Of a stretch of DNA of 64,000 nucleotides, positions 1-11,866 are shown piece by piece. The notes under the pieces were generated by a model. That model was not told the origin of the DNA and ran no database searches. It saw only the letters and a program-made list of their open reading frames with translations. Source of the stretch: Linnemannia elongata (Eukaryota > Mortierellomycota > Mortierellomycetes > Mortierellales > Mortierellaceae); NCBI GenBank assembly GCA_036320915.1, contig JAXBDG010000001.1, forward strand, positions 186,001-250,000, read 5' to 3'. The position numbers and the translations under genes were made by a program. The number at the start of each line of letters is the position of its first letter. The stretch's first letter is position 1.

Positions 1-547
1 TGGCGATGGACGACAAGACTTGGTTGTAGACATTGTTGACATCGAATGTAGGTGTTGTGATATCGGTCTTGGCAATGATCGAATGGTCGACACTGGCAGT
101 ACTGGCAGCAACCGAGGCTGCAACAGCGGCCACGGCAGCAGCAGCAGCTCGCTCCTCGGCTTCAATCTGCTCGATGGGTGTTGTCAGAGCCTTGGTCAGG
201 GCCTTGATATCATCTGCGGTAGTATCGTTGAAAGAGTTGGCAAAGGCTGCCACAGCAGCCACGGCCGCATCCTGGGATGTTACTGGGATAGTCTCCAAGG
301 TTGCTGCTCCTGTTGCTGCTGGTTGGTTTTGTGTTGTGGAAGCATTGTCTTCTGTGCTTGCAGTTGTTTCTGCCGTAGAAGATGAGATTGGAACTTGTGC
401 GTCTGCGTTGTGATTGTTGTTGTCCTGTTGTTGTTGGAGTGCGGCGGTGTTGTTGGCGATGGTCTGTTGGAGGTGGAGGAGGAGAGTGTGTTCGTCGAGT
501 TCACTTTCGTGATGAGGCTCGGCAGTAGTTGGTCTTTCTTCGGTCAT
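1..547 (-). CDS. Hypothetical low-complexity protein, N-terminal part (runs off the left edge)
   Basis: An uninterrupted frame starts at ATG 547-545 and stays open for 182 codons to the window edge, so the C-terminus is missing. The protein begins MTEERPTTAEP. A Gln/Asn/His-rich stretch (about residues 37-50) is followed by Ser/Thr-rich sequence. From about residue 85 a more ordered, helix-prone part follows (TSQDAAVAAVAAFANSF) with an Ala-rich run at about 134-150. No domain, signal peptide or membrane segment is visible. The codon pattern looks coding, and the opposite-strand frames over this stretch are shadows of it. It is transcribed divergently from Rlp24, with about 270 bp between the two starts. 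Function unknown. Confidence 0.7.
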   Translation of the reverse strand, partial: MTEERPTTAEPHHESELDEHTLLLHLQQTIANNTAALQQQQDNNNHNADAQVPISSSTAETTASTEDNASTTQNQPAATGAATLETIPVTSQDAAVAAVAAFANSFNDTTADDIKALTKALTTPIEQIEAEERAAAAAVAAVAASVAASTASVDHSIIAKTDITTPTFDVNNVYNQVLSSIA

Positions 548-817
548 GATGGCTTTGCTATGGAGGCTTGGAGGGGTGCATCAAGAAAAAAAAAAGCGGC
601 TTGGGTCAACTTTTCAACCCTCTTTTTTTTCTCTCTTTTTTCTTCTTTTGCTTGCTCTCGCTTCGGCAAAAAGAACATAGTGACGTCATCGTTTTTTTTT
701 TTTTTTTTTCCTTTTTCTTTGTCACACAGGATAGAGAAGTATGGGTGGCAAAGGCAGAGAGAGGTCCTTCCCTTTTGCCTTTTGCCACCCCTGCAGTGAA
801 GAGAAGAAACAGATATA
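548..817. promoter_or_regulatory. Divergent promoter between the partial gene and Rlp24
   Basis: This 270-bp spacer separates two starts that point away from each other. It holds A and T homopolymer runs (about 586-596 and 691-709), CT-rich blocks and a CRE palindrome. No coding frame here is convincing. It probably drives both genes; this is inferred from layout only. Confidence 0.5.
681..688. promoter_or_regulatory. CRE/ATF palindrome TGACGTCA
   Basis: A perfect 8-bp palindrome, TGACGTCA, sits 137 bp upstream of the Rlp24 start and 134 bp upstream of the divergent start. This is the established binding sequence of CREB/ATF-type bZIP factors. The central position in a divergent promoter makes a functional site plausible, but no binding evidence exists here. 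Confidence 0.5.
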
Positions 818-1686
818 ATGAGATTAGAAAAGTGCTACTTTTGCTCATCGACATGCTACCCCGGTCACGGCACCATGTTCGTCCGCAACGACTCAAAGGT
901 ACTTTTGAGATGAACCCAACAATCGGGAACTGGTCAACATGCGCTGCTTTTCTGTATGCTTGAAAAGAAATGGCTGTAGCAAGGGATAAGGGAAGGGTGA
1001 CCGATACTCTACCTACCCCCGTCCTAGAAAAATCCACATCTCACTAAAGCTCAATCTGAAATCCTCAACGTTGATAGACGTTCCGTTTCTGCAGATCAAA
1101 GTGCCACAAGAACTTCAAGATGAAGCGCAACCCTCGTAAGGTCCGCTGGACCAAGGCCTTCCGCAAGGCTGCTGGCAAAGAGATGACCATTGTAAGTCAA
1201 CGCAGGAGTGCGAGCACGAGTAGGAAGCAGGAGAGAGGAGGCTCATATTATATCAGGAAGCTTTTTTCTATCTCTTGTTTCTCAATAAGCTTATTCGCAT
1301 TGAGCTCAGTTGGAACAACGGATCGGATGGCACGACAAAGGAATGAGCACCGGATACTCATTGTATATCCCTCATATCTTTACAAAAATACTTAATAGGA
1401 CTCGACGTTCCAGTTCGAGAAGCGCCGCAACATTCCCGTCAGATATGACCGGGACTTAATGGCGACGACTATCAGGGCATTAAAGAGATCTCAGGAGATC
1501 AAGGCTAAGCGCGAGCGCGTGTTTTACAAGAACAGGATGTCGGGCAACAAGCTCCGCCAGAGGACCGAGAACCAGGCTCTTATCCAGAAGCACATCCACC
1601 TCGTCGACACCCCCGCTATCAAGAACTTGCCCCAGGTCCAGAAGGTTGCTCAGAAGACCAAGCTCATGGACGTCGACATGTCATAA
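818..1686 (+). CDS. RLP24: Ribosome biogenesis protein Rlp24 (eL24-like, RSL24D1 family)
   Basis: Three exons, 818-898, 1078-1191 and 1399-1686, give 160 residues in consistent phase with GT-AG introns. The N-terminus, [18 protein letters not shown], carries the first Cys pair (C6, C9). The second pair (C32, C36, in [10 protein letters not shown]) completes the zinc ribbon of the eL24 family. [20 protein letters not shown] and the conserved [15 protein letters not shown] block place it with Rlp24 rather than ribosomal eL24. In the family, Rlp24 occupies the eL24 site on pre-60S particles in the nucleolus and recruits the Drg1 ATPase for cytoplasmic release. The basic C-terminus ends in LMDVDMS. 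Length is slightly short of yeast Rlp24 but complete. Confidence 0.95.
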
Positions 1687-3427
1687 GCTGCTGTCTTCTT
1701 TGTTTATTCCTCCTTCTGTATTCCTGTTGTTTCTTTCCTACTTCTTCGCGCATTTATGTATTCTAGACATTTCACTTTCACTTTTCTATCTACATCTCAC
1801 TCTCATCTGCAAGGCATATCCATCTTCACTGTCGTTCTCGCTTCTCACTCGTTCTTTTTTCGTTTATTTTATGATTAAAAGGAAGAACCAGGTGGGCAAT
1901 TGGGAGCCAAACAAAAAGATGATCTGTTTATGACAATCATGAGCGTGCATGTACCTCCTCGTATGTGTTGTTTATTACCAGCATGCGCTGTGTGTGACAA
2001 AGAAAAATCATTTGCCCGCATGTTGTCCTCTATTGCGCGCATCTGTCAAAGTGAATAAACCATGCGATATATCGCCTGATGCGAGGTGCCTTACTTGCGT
2101 TCTGTTTTGTTGTTTTTGCCACTCCTAGATCTGTGCTATCTTCACCCTCACTCCCAAGCACACGCTCCTTCCTTGCCCCCAACAATCAGCAAATGTGGAA
2201 AACATGTTTGTCATCCCTTTTACAAGACTAGTGCGAGCACAGATCACACTAAATCAGAGAAAGTTGACCGAGCCATTGCTCACTTTTTTTTCTCCATTTG
2301 TTTGTGTGTGTGAGTTGATATTATTCTTGCGTTCCCACCCCCACAAACAAACAAGCAAAACACACATACGTTCGGTCCCTCATCCCACACCATCCGACAT
2401 ACATCCCATATATCCGAGGAAGGAAGACGGAGAGGAGGGTTTTCAGTAAGGAGGCGGCAACTCATCTTTCGAATTATTATTTTTCCGCAAGGCATGTCTC
2501 TCTTCATTTTCATTAATGTGACCCATTTTCGGAGTACCTTTATGCAACGTTTACAAGCTAAGTAGAGAAACTAGGGGTCATCCATCTCTCTTTATTTTCA
2601 CGCCCGAACGCATCAAATATATTGTATTATGTCAAAACCACCACTGCTGGATCTAATTTCCACCGCCGCAGCCGTAGTATGGTTATCATTGTGCGTAGAC
2701 CCCTGTGTCGGCTGTAGCACAGGAACATTGTCAGGGAGAGGAATTACTGGATTTGTCTCTCTGTCTGTGGTGAGATGCAGGCTGTCGCTGACCCTTCAAC
2801 AATTACAAAGTACCAACACACCTAAGCCTGTCGACTCTGACTTTGACATCGATACCTTTTCTTGGCACAAACGAAAACGTCAACTACAACGCTATTGCAA
2901 AGCGAGTGGTTGTCATAGTTGAAAATAAGAACGAAACTATTTTTGGTTGATGAGAAAGAGAGAGGCTGGCTCAGCTGGACTCGTTTGCTCCGTTCAGGAA
3001 ATAGTGGAAAGGGCTCAGCTCTTTTTTCATTTCAAAAAGTGATCGTGAGTAAGCGAGTGGAAAACTGTCAAAAGTGGGCTTTGCTGGCTGCTCTTTTCAA
3101 CACATCCTCTTGTACCTTTTCTTTCTTTCCTTCCTTCACTTTAGTCTTTTTTTTGCCACCACTTTTCCTCATTTCTTTTCTTTCTTCTTCATCCTTCATC
3201 CTTCATCCTTCATCCTTCATTCCCTCTCCACTCTCTGTCTCCTCTCTTCTATCCATATCCTCTCTACACTCCTAATATCTCCTTTAGACAACCCTCTCTC
3301 TCACGCTCGTACTCACCCCTACCCGTCCAACACATACAACACCGCCTACCCATCATTCCCATTCACTCTACAACACCCTATCTCGACTGCTCCTTCCTTT
3401 TCCTCTTTCCTCCTTTCCTGGTCTGCT
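1687..3427. other. Intergenic region upstream of the phosphatidylserine decarboxylase gene
   Basis: This is the 3' flank of Rlp24 and the promoter/leader of the next gene. The last 350 bp are strongly pyrimidine-rich, including about five tandem CTTCATC-like units near 3185-3221, as in most 5' leaders of this window. An open frame at 2629-2922 on the plus strand (97 residues) has no recognisable domain and is not called as a gene. Nothing else is evident. Confidence 0.5.
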
Positions 3428-6400
3428 ATGCTCGCGAGTGCACCCATGGCTTCTTCTTCCTCCCTCTCCTCCTCCCCTTCCACCAGTCGGCCGCAAACTC
3501 CCTTCAGACACAACCACAACCATCACCATCACCATTCCCACCACACTCACTCTCACACTACCACCAGCAACAGCAGCGATGACGAACAAACTACAGTCGC
3601 AAAGATGCGCATCTTCATCGCTAGAGCTAAAGACCTCGCCAGCAGAGACAGGGTAAATCTCATTTCTTATGTTTTTGCAGAAAAAAAAGGGCAAATTCAA
3701 TTCGAAACTGACGAAGAGGAGTGCAACCAGGAACAACAACAACAGCAAAGTGAAAGACAAATGAGAAAGACTTTTTTTTTTGTTGTTGTTGTTCTCTCTC
3801 ACCCACTTCCATTGCCCCATTCCCCACACACACCACCTCACTCATACAGAATACAAAATATGTACACCATTTATTTTTGGCTGTGGTCGAACTTGGCCAG
3901 TGAAAGTCTACTGTCCACTGCCCTGCCTTTCACACGATAAAGCGACGGCGTGGGGTATCAGCAGCAGACCCTTTTTTGGCTGTTGTTTTTTTTCTTGGCT
4001 GTCTGTCATGTTCAGCAGTGTGTCTCAGGACACCTCACCCTATTCTTACACCCCGATGATATGACGATGATGATAGTGATGATAATGATGGAGACTTACT
4101 GATGGAATTAGTTGGTTCGCAATGACTGTCTTAAGCGCTTTTGTTGCTTCTGTACAATCTATTCAATCCTAATTGATCAATTGAATTCTTGTTACAATAG
4201 AACGGATATTCGGACCCATATGTAAAGTTGACCATTGGCGGACACAAGTTCACGACCAACGTGGTGCGCAAGTCGCTCAACCCTGTGTGGGATGCCGCCT
4301 TTGACTTCGAGCTCGATGCCCAATCGATGCCCGATCAGGTCAGCCTCATGTTCTGGGATAAAGACCGCTGGGGACGGGACGACTACCTCGGCACAGTCTA
4401 TATCCCCCTACAGCCCGCCTCCCTCTGGGCCGACTCTGTGCCGAAACATTTTGATGATCAAGACAACCAGGCAAGTTCTTGTCAATTGACCAACTGCAAA
4501 GCCTTTCATTATTTTTTGTTGATTGTTATCGTTTCTCCGACAGATACAGTACATGCCTTGTTGTACGCCCGTCTTTCGATTTCATTTGTCGTTCCTTCCT
4601 TCTCTCCTTGTTCACAGCAGCTCCTCGGCTCTGTTTTGAAATAATTTCTTATCCCATGCATGCTGCAGTTTTGAATTGGGAAAGAAGACAGACACACACA
4701 AAAAAAAAAAAAAGGTCAGGCCATGTCAGGCCACGCTCTCCAAAAGGAGCGCGAATGTGAAATCTGAACAACACCATCCACTCAACGATCAAAAACCCTT
4801 TTTTGGGCTCCATCGACCTTTTTTTTTCTTTCTTTTTCTTTCTTTTTCTTTTTCTCTCCCTATTTGAGAGCCTGAAAGTAAAATAAGGACGCCTTTTTGG
4901 TCGTTCTATCACGATCTAGTCCTCCCACTCTTCCCTTCGTTCCTCCACAACGTTCTTCATTATCTAACCGTATTGCCCACAAACTCGGCATCTTCATTCA
5001 TATGCGCCATTTAGGCCAGCTGGTTCCCCCTCAAGTCTATTCCTGAAAAAAGGTTCTCCAGGATCAGTGGTGAAGGTAAACATATAAACAAGAGAGGCAT
5101 TTTTACACACCAGCGACACATCAGTGAGATCAGTCATACTTACCCATTTTCTATTATCAAACTAGTGGAAGTCAAGTTTGGATTCATCGACATTGGCCTT
5201 GCTCCTTCACGCAAGTCTTCACATGTTGGAGAGATCGAGCGGATATGGAATAAACTCGTCAGTGGGCGCAACAAACTTGGACTCGGGCAGCGGAAAGTCC
5301 ACACTCCCGGTGACACTTCGGTCAACATGTCCGATATTCCCGTTGCAGTGGGCGATGAAGATCCTTCCATGGGGTTGTCGGCTTTGCGGCTTGACTCTCC
5401 CTCGCCACCTCCCACCGGTGCTTTGACTGCATCCTCTTCAGCATCCTCCGCCCTCTCTTCCCTCGGCTCTACCAATAACCTGCGTGGCGTCGTCTTTATG
5501 GAGATTGTCTCTGCCAGCAACCTCCCCAGGACGCACAATGTAACAAGGACAGGATTCGACATGGATCCCTTCGTTGTCATTTCATTTGGAAAGTACATCT
5601 TCCGGACGCGAGTCATTCGACACAACCTCAACCCCACCTGGCGCGGAAAGCTGATGTTCAGAGTCCATCATGGTGAGGACAACTTCAAGATCAAATACTC
5701 GGTCCATGACTGGGATAAGCTGAGCGGAAACGACTACATCGGCATGACAACCATGGACATTGAGACCCTGATCAACGCAGCACAAGGACAGGAGGCCGAC
5801 CCATTGTTGACACCCCGGATCGGTGCCTTCGAGGACAAGGAGGCCGTCGACCAGGACATGAAGGAGTACATTCTCCAAGTCGACTTGGCCGGCAATATCA
5901 AGGCGCCCGCTCAGCCCACCACACTCAAAATCCATGCCAAGTTTGTGACCTACACCAATCTACGGAAGCGATTCTGGCTGGGTTTGGCCAAGGCATTTGA
6001 TGCGGATCCCAAGAATGGACTTTACAGCAAGGTACTGATCCAGGCCATGCTGGAGGGATTGGGATCGACTCTCTCGAGCACGACTGTCGACAGCTTCTTC
6101 ACACCTTACTCCAAGGATCCAGAGAAGGATGAGTTGACGTTCGATGAGCTCTTTGAGATTCTGGAGCGACAGGTCCGACTGGATGATAGCAAGCCCAACA
6201 AACGACGCAGGCGCAGGATTCGCAAGTTTTGGGGAAAGAAGGCAAGCGCGGCCGTTCCCCAACAGAACCCTCTTGTCGGATCAGAACAACCTGAGCGGAC
6301 AGAACAATTGCACCCCGAGCAGGAACCAGATGAGAAGGACTCGACAGAGGATTCGTTGGGCGATGAGGATGAGGACGACTATGAGGAAGACAATGAACTC

Positions 6401-7892
6401 TTCTTGCATCTTACTCAGAACAAGATTCCGGATGAGGATCCTATCCCTCCAGCGGTCGAGATGGTGGAGCCTACAGAGGCTGACTTTGAGCCCCAGGTGT
6501 CGGAGGACGAGTATGTGATCAGGATTTCGTCTTGTCCTATTTGCCGGGACCCCAGTCTGGGTTCCAAGTTGGAAACGGATGTAATTACTCACATTGCTGT
6601 TTGCTCGGGTAACGACGGCTTCAACCTCGACAAGCTGATCCTTGGCAACTTTGTTACTGCTGCCAACGCTCAGCGCAAGTGGATCACTAAAGTCGTCAAG
6701 ACCCTCGGCTACGGGCGATACATCATCGGCAAGGTAAGATTGTTAGCGCGTTATTAGTTCTTGAGAGGCAGACCGAAAGTATGGGACGTGTGTACGAGTC
6801 AGCACATCTGACCATGCATCATTTTGTGCCAAATCATAGAGCAATGCCAATATTATTGTACAGGACAGGACGACCGGACTGATGTTGGAGGAAAAGATCC
6901 CGACGTTTATTCGACTGGGAATCCGATTGCTGTACAAGGGACCCGCACAAAAGATCCGTGTCGGCAAGATTTTGGCTAACATGTCACGGAAACAAGGACT
7001 CAAGTTTGACGACCCGCGCTCGAAGCGAAACATCGAGCCATTCATCCGGTTCCACCACCTGGAGGCTCACATGGATGAGGTACTTGAACCCATCTCGAAT
7101 TTCAAATCGTTCAATGAGTTCTTTTACAGGAGGCTAAAGGCCGATGCTCGACAGTTGAGCAACCCTGGCGACGACCGTGTGGCCGTGAGTGTTGCGGACT
7201 GCAGGATGACTTGTTTCCAGACCATCTCGGATGCTCAGCAGTTCTGGATTAAGGGTCGTCAGTTTACAGTGGCGAAGCTCCTTGGTGGGGATGAGGCCCT
7301 GGCCAAGAAATACGAGGGAGGAAGTCTTGCCATCTTCCGCCTGGCCCCTCAAGACTACCACCGGTACGTTATCTTTTTTGTCAATTTGCCATTCGTGTGT
7401 TTGTTGTTCGATTCTACGTTGTGCTAATCGACTATTAATTCAATTGATGTACTAATTATTGAATTGTGGTTCATATGCTTGTTTCCCTCCGATAGATACC
7501 ATATACCAGTGCGGGGAGTGTTGTCTGCACCAAAGTCGATCGATGGAGAGTACTTTACCGTGAACCCAATGTCGATCCGCAGTCACTTGGATGTCTATGG
7601 CGAGAACAAGCGCGTCATCTCCACCATTGAATCAAAGGAGTTTGGCACAGTCGCCTACTGTACCATTGGCGCAATGATGGTGGGCTCGATTGTGTTGACG
7701 AGCGAGGGTGGACAAACGGTTGAGCGGATGGAAGAACATGGATATTTTGCATTTGGTGGATCGACGATTGTGTTGTTGTTTGAGCGCAATTCGATCCAGT
7801 TTGATGAGGATCTTATCCGGTCGTCTAAGGAGCAGTTGGAGATGCTTGTTCGTGTGGGTATGCGTGTTGGTGTTTCCACCCGAAGTGTCTAG
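3428..7892 (+). CDS. PSD2: Phosphatidylserine decarboxylase with two C2 domains (PSD2 type)
   Basis: Six exons (3428-3652, 4201-4470, 5015-5075, 5166-6733, 6840-7363, 7496-7892) give 1014 residues. The enzyme makes phosphatidylethanolamine from phosphatidylserine; fungal Psd2-type forms act on Golgi/endosome membranes. After a Ser/His-rich N-terminus comes a first C2 domain (about 60-165) with acidic Ca-binding loops (RDRNGYSDPY, WDKDRWGRDDYLG). A second C2 (about 290-400) has DMDPFVV and WDKLSGNDYIG. An EF-hand-like stretch, a basic cluster, an acidic run and a CPIC...C pair follow, then the catalytic domain. FAFGGST holds the self-cleavage site (G971-S972) that creates the pyruvoyl group. 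The third exon joins through a GC donor at 4471. ATG 3446 is an alternative start in the same frame. Confidence 0.95.
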
Positions 7893-8979
7893 GGAGGTGT
7901 AGATGGATAGATTGATACATTTTTTTTGCTTCTGTTTTTCCTGTTCTTGTACTACATGGAGTCAAAGCAGTGCGCTTAACTCGTTCATTTCATTCTTTAC
8001 CTTACAAAATGTACAATAATACCCTTTTTTTCACACACTCACACACTCACTCACTCACAAAGGAACTCAAAACACTGCATAACAAGGGAGGAAGGAAGGA
8101 ATGATCGATTTGCTGAAAGGTTATTTCTGACAGGCAACAGGAAAAAGGTTGTCAACAAGGAAACTGAGAAGATACACGAAACAAATAAAAGCGATCGAGA
8201 AAAGTACAAGGCGGAGATTGGAGCCTGTTTTTTTCTTTGCTCTTCTAGTTGTGATTCAACATCATGTCATCATGGCGTCCCTGGGCGGAACAGGAGATCC
8301 CTGGCTCACCTGTATTCTTTTGGTCGAGTGAGGTGAAACTAATGTTTATGGAGGAGACCACCTAGGCTGAGCTGAGATGAGCTGAGCTGAGATCTTGTTT
8401 GGATCTCCTCCTCGTTTTTTTTTCAATTGCTGTCCTTTATCACATGGAGAGTGACAAGAGACGAAAGAGGGAGTAGAGAGGGTATGCATGCAGCCTGCTT
8501 GACTTCTCTTTCGATCAAGATGTAACCGTGAAGCAGCAGCAAGCTGCACCAAGACACAGAAGATGCATAAAACAAGACTACTTTAACGCCCAAGAGAGAA
8601 CGAGAGAGAGAGAGAACGAGATGATGAGGTCACATGGTCGTTTATCTCTTTCTTGTCCTGACCCCCCTTTTTCACCTTTAACATCCTTCCTTTCCTTCTT
8701 TGCCTTTCTTCTTTACGCTTTTTCCTCTCTCTCTATCTCCTCACCTTCGACTCTCACACCTTTGTGCTGCGTCTTGCATCCTCACATCCGGCCTCTTCTC
8801 CTGTCATTCACATCTCTCCTTCTCACATTTACCCCCTCGCTTGATTCCTACACATTCACCAATCCATTCTCACCTTACCACTCAAAAGATCACATCACTC
8901 CTACTTAAGTCAACAGCGACTCCCAAACACGCCAGAGTAGGCGCACCCTATACCCCCTCCACAGGTTTACTTCATTCCA
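7893..8979. other. Intergenic region between PSD2 and the PAP2 phosphatase
   Basis: This holds the PSD2 3' flank and the promoter/leader of the next gene. Repeated GAGCTGAG-type units lie near 8366-8392, and a CT-rich then CACA-rich leader runs over about 8640-8960. No credible coding frame was found. Confidence 0.5.
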
Positions 8980-9083
8980 ATGGATACCCAGACCAGCCAC
9001 TTCCCACACGCGGCACCTGCAGCAACCAACCCGCATGAGCAGCAACCTCCACCTCCCCACACCACTACAACATCACCACCCTC

Positions 9084-9132
<49 letters not shown>

Positions 9133-11141
9133 GAGCACCAGAGACAACCATGGTCGTTCATCAGTGCGCTTTCGATATCCCTGTACCAGTCGTTGTCCTT
9201 CTCGCGGTCGCCCTCGTTTGAACGGACGCGGTATATTGCATCGACTTGTACTTTTATTGCGATTATCTATCTCAGGACGTTGCATTGTCTGTTCTTTGGA
9301 ACGGGGGCTCTTTCTTGTGCCGTCCTTGGTAAGGAAACAAGCGATTATTGCTACTACTTGCAGATAGGGGCGATCTTGTGGGGATTGAAAACGAGTAAAG
9401 AAACAGGCAGAAAACAGGAAAGGAAAAACAACGAGTGCTGCAGGAGTTGGAGGAGTTTTTGGTGGTAGAGATGGAGAAGGATGGGTGATGCGTCTTTGTC
9501 ATCATAAAGATACCTTTTCTGGACAATACACCTCTCACTCGAATGTCCGAGAGGTACATGGACAAGGCAAGGCAAAGGGGGTGCATGAGGCCCTTTTTCT
9601 TTGTAGCTTGCGCATTGGTCGGCCGTAACACAACAAAATACCTTTCCCCCACACTTGTGTGTTCTTTCACTCAAAGTATACAAAACAGACAACTAAAACG
9701 CACACATGATCACTGAGTTTGGACCATTTCATGCAACTATAAAAGTAAGGAGGGAAAAGAGGGAAGGGAAGAAAGGCAGGGGTGAGAAGAGCAATGACAA
9801 AAACAAAACACGTCAGGACAGAGACGGACACAGGACGACCAAATAACAGCCAGGGCGAATCAGACGAGCAGGTCGCCTTACAAGGCAACCTTATACCGAG
9901 CGGACAGAACCCCCTTTCAGACAGAGATAATAGGCATTTTGTTCTTGACAACGAATGGGCTACGACACAACCGAGGTTCGCTATTTTGTTTCGCAGAAGA
10001 ATTTCGATATAGTCATTATTTATGACACCGAACAAGGCAAGACAGGGCGCAAAGCTGGATATCTCGGCGGGAGAATTGACAGCGCAGTGCAAAGTCTTTA
10101 TGGGAATGATGGCATGTTTTTCGCAGGTTGCATCATGGACGGGCGGGACGAAGGAACGGAAACATATACTTCCGGTGCAGGAAACACTCTGAGTGAATTC
10201 AATTGCTCATTGAGTGTTGTTTGCTAACTCCATACCTGTTTTTTGTTGTTTCCTTTAACTGTGACGCTATAATAGCAAAATGCTTGAAGCATATTATCCG
10301 GCAGCCAAGACCAAAACAGGCAGGTCGCGGATTGCATGAGGAGGACGGGGAGGAAGAAAAGGATAGCTTGGAACCCACGCCATATCCACAATCAGAGTCA
10401 TCATCATCATCATCACAACCAGAGTCGACCTTTGCACCCTCATCATCTACAGTCGCTGTTACAGCCACTACCACGACAACAACAACGATTACCCAAATCA
10501 ACATGACATCACCGAATGCATCAGGATCCACGTCAACGATAACCCAGGATTCAATGAACGATCCAATTCAGCGTGCAGGATCTCCTACATTGTCACTGGC
10601 CCCTACGACGACTCTGCAGAAGGAACAAGTGGATGCTTCCAACGAACCCAAGGTCAGGATAGCAAACCAGCGGATCCGAAGATATAAGCGGCGAAAGGTG
10701 TATTTCCGTGTGGACTATGGAATGCCCAGTAGTCACGCCCAACTGGTCGCATTCTTCGTCTGTTACATCTCACTCCAACTGGTGCTCATGGAACCCGAGG
10801 GCTCGGCGGGACAATGGTTCTTGATCATGCTGTTGCAACTCTATGCCTGGTCTGTGGTCTGGTCACGTATTCGCCTCGGTAGTCATTCGGTCAGTCAGGT
10901 CTTAGTGGGAGCCGGGATTGGAGCTATTTACGGGACGGTGTGGTTCTCAATCTGGGTGTGGAGGGTCGAGGAGATGATCAAGCATTGGCAGTGGATGGAC
11001 CGGTATGGAGTGATTCAGGTGCGCAAGATCTGGAAGCAGCTCGAGATGGATGAGGCCGTTGCTGTCGGCAGGGCGGACGGAAGAATGTATCTCCGACATG
11101 GGCAAGGTTTGCCACACAACGGACAGTTCCTTCGATTTTGA
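8980..11141 (+). CDS. Dolichyldiphosphatase-like PAP2 phosphatase
   Basis: Two exons, 8980-9328 and 10276-11141, give 404 residues; the intron is 947 bp. Phosphatase motif 1 is K121-x6-R128-P129 (KHIIRQPRP). Motif 2 is YGMPSSHAQ at about 265-273, and motif 3 is SRIRLGSHSVSQVLVG. The YGMPSSH and HSVSQV signatures are typical of the DOLPP1/Cax4 branch, which removes a phosphate from dolichyl diphosphate on the ER lumenal side to recycle the N-glycosylation carrier. Four to five hydrophobic segments are visible. Oddities are a polyGln tract (CAA repeats, about 9085-9132) near the N-terminus and a Ser/Thr-rich insert of about 135 residues between motifs 1 and 2, a loop normally much shorter. A missed small exon inside the long intron cannot be excluded. 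Confidence 0.85.
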
Positions 11142-11866
11142 GTCTGTCTGGCGTCGTCGAATGTATGGCCCATGAGCTGTGAGCGGGCTGTCGCTGTTGT
11201 GGCCCTTTTCTGTGCCTGTCTAAACCTGCACTGTGTAACAGTAACTCTAAATCAGGATCGTGCGTTGGTTTTGTTTCCTTTTCCGTGCTCAAACTGTGTA
11301 TTTCCCCTATTGTCCATGTTTTTTTTTGCTTTCCTTTTTGTTCTCAGTCGCCCGAAACGTTTCTGGAGACTCTTTTGTATTTGTATCCTATGTTCCCATT
11401 TTGTTAATAAACATCAATCGTCTATCCGTGTCCGTAGTGAAGTAGGAATATGTGCGTGTGTGTGTGTGTCGGCGTATTGATATTTTTTTTCAGGGGTGAG
11501 GGTAAAGGGTAAGAAGGCGAGCGATGATTTTCAGGGCATTTGTTCATTCTGAACGCGACCAACCGCCACAGAGTCTGGCCTGAGGTGAGAATATCTGTTC
11601 AGATCGAGTTCGTGTCTTCTGCCTTCGAGTATGATCTGTCAACTTTCTAAGAGAGTGGATCGTGACTCCCTTGCCTTCCTCCCTTTTTTTTTTTCTTTCT
11701 CCACCTTTATGTCACTCTCCATCTCTTTTTCTTTCTACTTTCTTCTTTACTTACTCATCTATCCTCCAACACTCACTCAATTTGCCTTCTCTCATCGCCA
11801 ACTCGGACATTGTCTGCTCTCTCTTGTATTCAAGTCAACTACAAAAAACGAAGACGCAATTAGGAA
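11142..11866. other. Intergenic region before the secreted lipase-like gene
   Basis: The 3' flank of the phosphatase gene contains short GT repeats near 11454-11468. The last 200 bp are a CT-rich leader. No coding frame is supported. Confidence 0.5.

Noticed and set aside
2629..2922. 97-residue plus-strand frame upstream of PSD2
   Set aside because: Mixed composition without a domain; no supporting leader or downstream exons.
9667..10092. 141-residue minus-strand frame within the phosphatase intron
   Set aside because: No domain, no leader, and it overlaps low-information sequence.
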